Positions 12,201 to 21,669 of a stretch of 64,000 nucleotides of DNA are shown one piece after another (the first letter of the stretch is position 1; every line of letters starts with the position of its first letter). Source of the stretch: Chamaea fasciata (Eukaryota; Chordata; Aves; Passeriformes; Sylviidae); the NCBI GenBank assembly GCA_029207755.1, contig JARCOQ010000065.1, positions 519,501-583,500 of the forward strand. The letters are read 5' to 3'. The notes under the pieces are model-generated. The model did no database searches and was not told the origin of the DNA. It was given only the letters and a program-made list of their open reading frames with translations. Made by a program: the position numbers and the translations under genes.

Positions 12201-14650
12201 GCAACTTGTTTTGGTTTGGGAAGACAGGTATTTGCTAGGTAAAAGTTGGAGGTTTTTTTGGAATGGAGAGCGTAAACTTTTTTTTTGCTAAATTATAAAT
12301 TTACAATTAGAGGTTTTTAGGCAAAGATTTGGGAAATAGGAATAGCAGTTTTTTATTAGTATGTATTACAAAGTAAACAAACAAACCCCCTTCAAATAAC
12401 TACAGTGTTAATAACAAAAGAAAAACAGTATTAAGAACTTTGAGGGCTTTGTTTTACAAAACTTAGGGCAGTTTGGTTTGGGTGTTCTTGCAGGATTTTT
12501 AGAGCAGCAAGCTGAAAGAGTGGAAAGTTTCGGGCAGGTAGCTGGGATGGCAGGGTGTCCCGGCAGCGCGGGGCTGCAGGGTCACTCTGCAGCAAGAGGA
12601 GCAGCGCTGAAGAAGCCGAAGGCGGGGCAGGGCTGGCTTAACTCCTGCGGGTGGCAGAGAAGGCTCCGGATTCCGGCTGAACTGGCCAGAGTAGATTTTT
12701 GAGGACTGGATTTTTTTTGGCTACAGTGAAACTTTTCCAGTTAGCAACAGTTTAGCCGGTTTTTTTCTTTTTTTTTTTGAAGGTCCGGAGAGGGGGGAAA
12801 AAAAAAAAAGGACAGCTTCTAGCTGCTTTAAGCTTTGTTTTTTACTTGCGTGGGGGTTTTTTGTTACTTTGTTTCTGTTTTTGTTTCGGCTAAGTATTTT
12901 GAAGTGTTTAACCTTTGGTCTCTTTGGTAACTTATGGGGAAAAAATTCTTTAGAGAAAGAAGGAACAAACCTAACTCCCAACATTATCTACTTTGAATTT
13001 TTTTTTATACTAACATATTATATTGAGTTTAAACTGTTAAAATATATATATATATTTATATATATATACATGCAAATATGGATACAGTCACATTGTCATG
13101 GGTAGTTTACTTTAAGACAAGGTTTTTTTGAGGTATGCATTGGGGTTTTTTTATTATTTTTTTGCATTATTTGCCAGGTGCAACTTGGTTTCTGAGCAAA
13201 GACAATTTCACGGATGGGATTGTTTTTGCTGGAGGCAGGATTAATTTAAACAGGTTTTCTCAGTATACTTTTCATGTGTACTATTGGAACTTTATTTTTT
13301 GTTGTTGTTTGCACGGGCTTAGATTGGGCAGGATTTGCTCGGTTGGTGGAACTTTGAGTGTTTACTAGCTATGTGGCTTTTGCTAAATTAATACTTTAGT
13401 TTTTGAAAGTTTTTTTACTTAGTGCTTTTAAGGTAGCTTTAAGCAGGTTATTGCACTGTTTAATTTTTTCGACCGCTGGTGCATGATAAGGAATATGGCA
13501 TACTTACTTAATGCCATGTTTTTTAGCTTAGGTGCTTATAAGACAATTTTTGAAATGGGTTTTATTGTTTGATTTGATTTTTTCAGGGGTGCTGTGTTTT
13601 CACAGGACTTGTTTTTTTAGGCTCAGGATGGTGTTTTGGACAGTAGCATGAGGCACAGGGTAGGTTTTTAACTATTTAGTGATGACTTTTCCTGTGGTTA
13701 GTACATAGCACCTGCCCTGGCGGGTTTGGAGAAGGCTGATGTAGTTAATTTGTTAGGGTTTTTTATATTTATATTTGGACTACTGCTTACTATACCATAA
13801 GGGCTTTACTTGCTTGGCTTGCTTGATTGCAGCACGTGTTTTATAGTTATGGATAACTTGAGAAATGCTGTCTATGGTTAAATTTACTTCTTGGTTTTGG
13901 GCTCACTTAGAGGTGGCATTTTTGCTTGGATGATTCGAGGCATTATGGGCTTATTGAGCTAGGAACAACTTTTTTCTGTCTTGCTAATTTAAATTTTGAT
14001 ACTTTTATTTTGGCAGCTTGATTGACTTGCTTATTATTTTGGTGGTTTTTATTAGCTTGATTCTTGGGAACATATGGGAATTACGTGGCGGATTTTTACA
14101 GGTAGTTTTTTACGCGAGTGGCAATGTTTTTTTATTCATCAGCAGCCTAGATTTTTTTTTTTTTTTATGTTGCAAGTTGGCCTTTTTCTACTTTTTTAGC
14201 CAACTCTACGGAGCATTGGCTACTACTTACGAATTAGTGTAGAGGTAGAGCTTTGGCTACTCTTTGTTTTTAGCAATGTCAAGGGTTAATTGGACAGCTT
14301 TGAGTTTAGCAAGCTGACTTGATTTTTTTTTTTCCTTTCAGTGGCTTTTGCAACTTGTCATGTGGGGTTTTATACGGCTGCTTTCTACTTATGGTTCATT
14401 TTTACAATGCGACAGGAATCGTCAATGAAAAGGGCGTAGCGTGGTTTTTTCGCCAGCAGTTGGTTGTACGGAGGAGCTTTTTTAGCTTGTGTCACTTGTT
14501 CTTGCTTTTCTTTGTCTGTGAGACTAAAGTTGTTTTTTTTTTCTCTTTTCTGGTCAGTTTGTAATTATTTTTAAAATTTATGGGTGATTTGTGTTTTTAA
14601 TACGGGTGCGCTGTGTGATGAGGGCAGTCTATTTGCTCTATGTGGCGTCG
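12200..14650 (-). mobile_element. Decayed ERV with RNase H and integrase remnants, minus strand
   Basis: The minus strand carries broken retroviral pol. Near 14.43 kb an RNase H-like stretch contains FIDDS. From about 13,500 down to 13,155 a single frame holds an integrase-like stretch with HAPAVEKIK, followed by three in-frame stops (13396-13398, 13369-13371, 13246-13248) without frame shifts. The RNase H part also has several stops within about 20 codons. The plus strand is strongly T-rich and C-poor, so the pol strand is A-rich and G-poor. Part of 12.5-12.7 kb is GC-rich and may be non-retroviral or LTR sequence. Ends are approximate and I saw no clear LTR pair. Nothing here is functional. 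Confidence 0.6.
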
Positions 14651-14699
14651 GTGGCATGGTGGGTGGAGGCAAATGAGGATTCGGTACCTTCAAATGTTC

Positions 14700-14890
14700 A
14701 CAGAACCATGGAATTCCACGCTGGATGGGTTGGAAGGGACCTTAAATCTCTCATTCCCAAGCCCTGCCATGGGCGGGGACACCTCCCACTGTCCCAGGCT
14801 GCTCCAGTCTAGCCTGGGACACTTCCAGGAATCCAGGGGCAGCCACAGCTTCTCTGGGAATTCCATCCCAGCCCTCACCACCCTCCCAGG
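14700..14890 (-). mobile_element. CR1 LINE 3' fragment, reverse orientation
   Basis: The plus strand begins with a block reading 'gggttggaagggacctta' and continues through 'gccctgccatgggcgggg' and 'agccacagcttctctggg'. This is the reverse complement of the 3' end of avian CR1. Only about 190 bases remain, as is usual for 5'-truncated CR1 copies. Confidence 0.85.
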
Positions 14891-14899
14891 GAGGGATTT

Positions 14900-16380
14900 G
14901 GGTTATAATATTTGGGTTTGGCTTAGGATATAAAAGCATGTCCAGGACGGGTTAGGTAATTTGGGTTTTTTTCCAAAACAAAAATCCCTTCAGAATTGTG
15001 GAATTTTATTCTTCCAGGTTCTAGAATGTGCTGAACTATTTGTATGGATGAAATGAATGAAATTATCCCAGATGAAATAATTTGCTGCCAGTTAAGAGCC
15101 TGCTGCTATAATTATTTATTAAGCATAGATCTCTTTAGATTGGTGATGTGTTTACCAACACCACAGTGCCACATCTACATAAATTATAAATAAATACATC
15201 TATATATATATAGTGTAACCCATGATTGAAGTGATGTTGTGCCTGAACCCCTGATATCACCCACCTTTCCCTCTGGAAGGATTTTTAATTTGAGTATTTA
15301 AGGGAGAACTTTCCCCTTTCTGTGTGTGTTAGCCATTGCAGAGTTTCCCTGCAGAAAGCTCCAACCTGTGTTGACATTTTGCTTTCCTTTTTTCCCCTGA
15401 TCCTGCCTGCCCTTGATTCCAGAGGAGAACAATGGGAGGGGAGTGAGTGCTGAGGGTATTTACAGCACAATCATGGGAAACGCTCCCCTCACCACTGAGC
15501 CCTTTTCCTTCCCCTGGCAAATCCTCTGGCTCTGCTCCAGCCTCGGGATCCACGAGCCTCTTCCCTGAGGGAATTGTTATCAACCTGGAAAACTCCTGTA
15601 TTCCAGTGGCACAAGGAGACATCCGAGATCCACCTTCCTGGTGCATTCAGAAGGTGCTGCTGGGGGAGTTACACTGATCTGAACAGCTCCAAAGGTCAGA
15701 GATTTCTTTGTAATCAATTCCTTTTCCCAGCCTTCTGAAGTCTAATGATCAGCTTTCCATGATTGTTGTGGTGGTTGCAGGGTTTGAGGGGCAGCAGAGT
15801 AAATTGGATTTAGGGATAAATTGCCATTTCTTCACAAGACTCTGAAAAGGGAGGGGAGGGATGTTAATATTTCATGTGGCTGGGAGAGGAAATGCCTGGC
15901 AGTGCCAGGGGAAGAGTCACAGCACCTGGGCTGAACTCACCCAGGTTTTTTTGGCAGCAGTGATCTCATTGCTCATCATGAAGGGAACAGAAAACAATTC
16001 TGCCCCAGGGCAAGAGAAGCCTGGCTCAGGAGGGGCCATCACTGCAGTCCCAGAAGGTTTCAGTGAGCTGGAGAAGGCAACAGAAATGGGATGTGTGCTA
16101 AAAGAAATGTGAGGGGGTAGAAGGTCAATACCAAAAATCAAACCAAATTAATCCTTCCTTCTTTTGTTTTTGCTGTGTTTCCATCTGTTTCCATCTTTCC
16201 ATTTGCTGGGTTTCCAAAGCAAGGAAGGGGCAGGAGTTTAGGAGGGGCTGGTTCAGCTCAGCCTTGCTGATAAAGCAATTTGGGTTTTCCCTCATCAATC
16301 TGTTTCATTAACTAAAAATGCAGAATTGGAGAAGTTGTGGGATATTTTTGCGTTTTTCTGCAGCTGGCTGCAGGAGACTG
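14900..16380. other. Intergenic sequence between two CR1 fragments
   Basis: AT-rich at 15.0-15.25 kb with a short TA run near 15.2 kb, then mixed composition. The open frames are short and unrelated to known families. I see no gene here. Confidence 0.4.
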
Positions 16381-16384
16381 CTCA

Positions 16385-16758
16385 GACCGGGGGTTGGGGC
16401 TGTCCAGCCTGGAGAAGAGAAAGACCTGGGGAGATTTCATTGGGGCCTCCCAAGACCACAAGGGAGCCTGAAAGAGCTGCAGAGGCACCTTGGACAAGGA
16501 CCTGGAGTGCCAGGACAAGGGGGAATGGCTTTAAACTACAGGAGGAGAGATTTAGATGGGATCTTGGGAAGGAATTCCTCCCTGGGAGGGTGGGGAGGGC
16601 TGGACTGGAATTCCCAGAGCAGCTGTGGCTGCCCCTGGATCCCTGGGAGTGTCCAAGGCCAGCTTGGAGCCCCTGGGACAGTGGGAGGTGTCCCTGCCCG
16701 TGGCAGGGTGGGGCTTGAAGGTCCTTCCATCCCAAATTCCATGATTCCAACCCAAAGA
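16385..16758 (+). mobile_element. CR1 LINE 3' fragment, forward orientation
   Basis: The plus strand runs from 'cagcctggagaagagaaag' through the shared CR1 3' core to 'ccttccatcccaaattccat'. The fragment is about 370 bases and lies in opposite orientation to the copy at 14.7-14.9 kb. The two overlap in the 3' core, so they form an inverted pair about 1.5 kb apart. Confidence 0.87.
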
Positions 16759-16910
16759 TAACCTGGATTGGAGGCAGCAGTGCCTGGGGGCTAAAGCACC
16801 TTCCCAGCTGTTATCAGAACAGGAGTTGCAGACATTTTATCCCTGGGTTTTCTTCCTTGTCCCTCAGCTGGGAGGTGATGGGAACGACCAGCAGGAGCTT
16901 CCCCAGGCTC

Positions 16911-17246
16911 TGGGAGTGGGACACTGGGAAGGGGACACTGGGAATGGGACACTGGGAGTGGGACACTTTGGGAATGGGATACTTTGGGAGTGGGACACTG
17001 GGAGTGGAACACTGGGAATGGGACACATTGGGACATTTTGGGAGTGGGGACACTGTGGGAATCAGACTCTTTGGGAATGGGACTCTTTGAGAATGGGACA
17101 CTGGGAATGGGACTCTTTGGGAATGGGACACTAGGAATGGGACACTTTGGGAATGGGACACTGGGAATGGGACACTGGGAATGGGACATTTTGGGACAGT
17201 TTGGGAAGGGGACTCTTTGGGAGTGGGACGCTTTGGGAGTGGCACT
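16911..17246. repeat. G-rich minisatellite (GGGAATGGGACACTTT-type)
   Basis: Roughly twenty imperfect copies of a 14-17-base unit such as 'gggaatgggacactttg' lie head to tail. Unit length differs mainly in the presence of 'ttg' after 'gggacac'. Open frames of 77-206 codons across it are repeat artefacts. Confidence 0.9.
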
Positions 17247-17249
17247 TTT

Positions 17250-18065
17250 ACAACCACTATTGGCTTTGTGGTTTATTCTGAGACAACAGACCCAACCATA
17301 AATTGTCACTTCAGGGCCAGCATTTAGTGCCAGCTCAGGGAAATGCAGGGTGGTTGTGGCAGGTATTAAACACCCCCAATAAATCCTGGAGGAGGATCCC
17401 AGGGTAACCATGCCTGCTTACCAAATCTGTTTGCAGAGCGCACAAAAGCAATGAGGAAAACATTGCAACAGCACAAAGGTTTTCTCACAGCTCCACCACA
17501 GGCTGCTGCCTCAGCAGAGCTGATTGTTGGTGCTTTTCTTCCAGCCCCAAACTGGGATTGAGCCAGGCCCTGCATCCATTGGGACTGGGATGCTGTGGCT
17601 GTAGGATAAACCCCCAGCCAAGCCCCGCAGGGAGCCATTTATCCTGTTTGGAGCCTGTTTATTTTTCCTCCTTCCCCTGAAGATGTGTGTGAGGAGCAGA
17701 GATTCAGCCAGGCCCTCTTCCCAGGCCCATGGGATGTGTGTTTCTTTCCCGTTTCCTGGAAGCGCTTGGTGTTTGGGGAAGGTTGCTGGGCCACGAGGAG
17801 CTGCTGGACACCATCCACAGCCCCTCTCAGGAATTTTCTGCTGGGTGGGACTCCCTGAAAATCCCTTCAGTTTTGTAAGGAAAGCACTTTTCCTACGGGG
17901 CACACAGGGTGTGAGGCTGGCTCTGGGAAAGAAATATTCCCAGGGAAGAAAGGCTGGGAACGTGCTGACGGCAGCACTGCTCTTTCAGGTGTCACTGTAA
18001 GAAGCTTCTAAAAAGCTCCATTTCTGCTTAGTGGGCAGAAAGTGCAGGAAAAAGTGCTGGGAATG
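17250..18065. other. Single-copy sequence left of the kinase array
   Basis: No recognised gene. Homology to the array unit begins abruptly near 18,066 ('catggacttcaattagcatc'), matching about 33,616 and 49,168. The left edge of the array therefore lies here without a poly-T run. Confidence 0.5.
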
Positions 18066-18459
18066 TCCACATGGACTTCAATTAGCATCAAGCAGCATCA
18101 CAAGTGGTTTCGTCCAGGCAGGAGTCACAGTCACTGTGAGGTGATGAAAACGGAGATGGGATCTGCTTGAGGCGGATGGTGCAGCGGCTGCGCACCTGCG
18201 ACGTGTATCCCTCAGGGTACCTATTTCTTTAGAACACTATGAAGACTAGAGGGAATTGAAAGTCCACTGCAGTTTAGGTTGTTCTTCACGAGATTGTTCA
18301 AGTCGAGCACAGCCATTCTGTTCAGCAGACACACGGGCAGGGGCTTCTTGGAGCGCTGCTCTGGCACCCATTCTTTGGAGGAGGGGATTGCAGGAAAGAA
18401 GAAAAGAAGCTCATCAACTACTGAAGAGGAAGAGTCACTGACAGGAAGCAGTGGGTTAA

Positions 18460-19335
18460 GAAATGTGAGGGGGAAAAAGGCAGAAAACATGAGGTGACAA
18501 GTGTGAGAAATGGGAGTGGAAAAAGGAGGGAAGTGTGAGGGAAGAAAAGGGTAGGAAACCTGTGTGGGAAAGGGTGAGAAAACGGAGGGGAAAATGGTGA
18601 AGATGTGAGTGAAAGTAGGAGAGGAAGGTGAGAGGAGGAAAAGGCAGGACATATGATGGGAAAATTCTAAGAAACATGATCAGGGAAGGCTGAAAAACAT
18701 AGAGGAAAAAATGGAGGGAAATGTGAGGGGAAGAGAGTGAGAAAATTACTGGCAGAGAGAGAGAAACAGGCAGCAAATGTGAGGGGAACATTGTGAGAAT
18801 CCTGAGGGGAAAAGAGGGAGAAACCAGAGGGCAGAAAAAGGCAGGAAACATTAGGGGGGAAAAAAGGGTGGGAAGTTGGATGGGAAAAGTGGCAGAAAAC
18901 AGGAGTGAAAAAAGGGCAGAAAATGCTAGAGGAAAAGTAGAAGCAGCATGAGGGGGAAAGAATGATAAACGTGAGGGGAAAAGTGGGAGAAATGTAAGAG
19001 GGAAAGCCTGGGAAACATGAGGGCAAAAGTGAGAAACATGAGGAGACAACTTGGAGAAGAATGACTGAGGAAAGGAGAAAAGCATGAAGGGAGAAAAGGG
19101 CAGGATAAGTGAGGGAAAAACTGTGAGAATCATGAGAGAACAAAAAAGCAAGAAAAAGCAGGAAGTTGGGGAAATGTGAGAGGCAAAGCGTGAGGAAAGG
19201 GAGCTGAAAAGGGTGGGGAAAATGAGTAAAACGTGGGAGGCAAACATGAGAGGAAAACTGTGAGACTCGAGAGGGGGAAGGGGTGGAAATGTGAGAGGGA
19301 AAAGAACAGGAAATGTGAAGGGAGAAAAGGAGAGA
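18460..19335. repeat. Purine-rich minisatellite, unit 1
   Basis: About 880 bases composed almost entirely of A and G on the plus strand. They are built from degenerate ~24-36-base units around 'gtgagaaacatgaggggaaaa'-like cores. The minus strand is open over long stretches as Phe/Ser/Pro-rich frames (up to 263 codons). These are not credible proteins because several frames are open at once. Confidence 0.85.
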
Positions 19336-21585
19336 AGGCAGGATTGGCATGACAGCTGAAATGATTCCTAACACATTCCCCCATGCATTTGCCCATTTAT
19401 TGCACTAGCCCAGGGCTTCTCTGTATGTCCGTCTCCCCTGTGCCTTGATTCCTGTTTGGAAGCAGTAGAAGTGCAGGATGTGCCCACCAGCAGGAGCTGC
19501 TCCAAGCTGGGAAGGGGCCAGGTGGTGCTGATTTCCAGAGGCTTCTGTGTCCCAGGTGAGGCCAGGGCAGGAGTGGGTTGAAAGGTGCTGCTGCTGCTCC
19601 TCTGTGCCAGAGAGCCCTGGCCGGGCAGGGCACGGCGCCCACTGCACTGCGGGCTCTTTCTCCTGCCACAGCTGGGCACACCTGGCAACAAATCATGACG
19701 ACTTGTGGGGAAACCAAGGGCTTTGTGGAGGCTGCCTTGCTCTGCACACACCCGGGCCACCTGCAGCACAGAGCTTTGGCCCCCAGAAAGGCAAACCCGA
19801 GGGGAACAGCTGGAAAAGGTTTCATTTTCACCTGTCAAAAGATGACTTTATTTCAGTGCTGGGTGCGTGGGGAATCACTTTCCTAACACGTGCTCAGCCA
19901 GAAATCCCACCTACTCATTTGTAACCATGGAAATAAGACCTACTCATTACTTTGCTGAAACTCACAGGCTAAACATTCCCTCAAATTAGTTGACATATTT
20001 AAATCACTTCTCAGAAGTTACTGACAGGAGAGTAGGGCTCTCTTGAGAGTCTCGGCTGGTCATTTGGGGAACATCCCATTGCTGCAATTCTCCTCTGATG
20101 CTCAAGAGCCTCCTACAACCACTCTTTTCCCCTTGAATGCATTCCAGCTACATTCTTGGGAAGACTATTCTCAAGGCTAAGGTAGTCACTTGCACACATC
20201 AATCACTGCTCTGGAGGAATAGAGGGCTCAACAGTCTGTTAATGCAAAGGGAATTCACAATTTGTTACAGTTCAATATTTTCTCAAAACCTGCCTTCTCT
20301 GGGCATTGCTCACAAGCATTTCTTTAATTCACCTTGAAAATGTTTTTGCTGACTGAAGCCACATTGTGTCTTTCTTTCAGCAAATCATAAGAAAAACACA
20401 AACTGCCTGCTGAAACCCTTCTGCTCCCTTCCAAATCAGTTCACTGCTCAAGCACGAGCCACAGGCTCCTGCCCGATTCCCTCTGTGAGATAGGAGGTAA
20501 TATTTTGCTGCAGCTGCAGGGTTATGAGAAGAAAGAACGAAAGCTGTTGGTTCTTGGGGTTGTTATTTAGGGTTTGGGTTTGTTCTAGTTGATTTGTTGG
20601 GTGTTGCTGTGAGCTGGGAGAGGGGCCAGCGTGAAGACCAAACCAAAAGGGAAGTAGGAGAAGAGGGGAGGGGACAGAAAAGGAGGCGGTGGGGACAGAA
20701 TACAAGTTTCCTATTTCCCGGCCAAAGGGAAAGGGGACACGGTTCGCCCTGGGCTGGGAAAGGCAATAAAAAGCAGCATTTTCTGTGTGTGTGTTGTGTG
20801 TGTGTTTGGCTCTTGGGAGAGGGAGATACACACCCAGCTCAGGTGAATCCATCCTAAAAAACAGTTCTCTTTGGCTTTGATGACTTTGTCACCCCATTAA
20901 ATTTCATCTGACAGTTGGCTCCTCTCTAACACCTCTCTATCTCCCAGCAGCTCAGGGCTGCATTGCACAGTGCTTGCTGTGTGCCAGAGAGCTCAAAGCA
21001 GGCTGGCCTGGCGCCCCGGAATATTTCTGCAGAACACTCTGCATTTCACTCTTTTGCTCTGGCTCGGTGCACAACTCCAGCACTGCAGGCGCTTCCTCCC
21101 AGAGCCGTGTGAGGCCCCGGCTCCTGCAGATGTGAGCTGACAAGCTGTCCCTGCCTGCCGCTGGCCTCGCTTCCCCCGGCAGAAGCGCCGTGCCTGAAGG
21201 AGGCTGCCCTGTGCCGGAGCCTGCGGAGCAGCCCGGCTCCCTCCCCTGTGCCCAGAGCGCTGCACACACTGCTCACCTTGGCCAGGAGTTAGAGGGCAGC
21301 CGGCACAAGGGTGGCAATCCTCAGCCAGGCCTGCAGCCCTCGCCTGTGGTTTGCCTTTCTCTGCTCCTGTGCACGCTCCGGACGGCCGATGCCACCGGTC
21401 TGTGCTGTGCCCAGCACGGCCACGCTTCCCCTCGGGAGAGCCTTCCCCACTTTCCAACTGTACCAAAGAAGCCATCAATGTCACTCTCCACCTCTAAGAA
21501 AAAACTGACACTTCAGAAGAAAATGTTGAGCTTTGTCAGAGGCTCAGAAGGAGGGGAATCTTTGAAAGGAGTTGAGGTTTCACAA
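19336..21585. other. Sequence downstream of kinase copy 1, no gene recognised
   Basis: Mixed and partly GC-rich sequence between the purine tract and the kinase 3' end. It includes a short GT-rich run near 20.79-20.81 kb. Open frames of 100-163 codons overlap on both strands and show no family. The same sequence recurs in units 2 and 3, so conservation among units says nothing about coding. Confidence 0.4.
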
Positions 21586-21587
21586 AC

Positions 21588-21593
21588 TTTATT
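21588..21593 (-). promoter_or_regulatory. Polyadenylation signal, kinase copy 1
   Basis: AATAAA on the minus strand, about 77 bases after the stop codon. The short 3' UTR between them carries five TAGGA pentamers. The signal and pentamers recur in the other two copies (37134-37139 and 52686-52691). Confidence 0.6.
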
Positions 21594-21669
21594 TCCAATC
21601 CTATGCTACTATCCTACTCCACTGTCCTAGCTGCAATCCTACTCTACAGTCCTATTCTACAATCCTTCT

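Noticed and set aside
16911..17246. CRISPR-like regular repeats
   Set aside because: No unique spacers, a variable unit, and the genome is vertebrate. It is a minisatellite.
16814..17411. Frames of 147-206 codons over the 16.9-17.25 kb repeat
   Set aside because: Simple-repeat artefacts with periodic peptides.
18456..19374. Minus-strand Phe/Ser/Pro-rich frames of 235-263 codons, repeated at 34.0-34.9 and 49.6-50.5 kb
   Set aside because: They are translations of the purine-rich minisatellite, several frames are open together, and no domain is visible.
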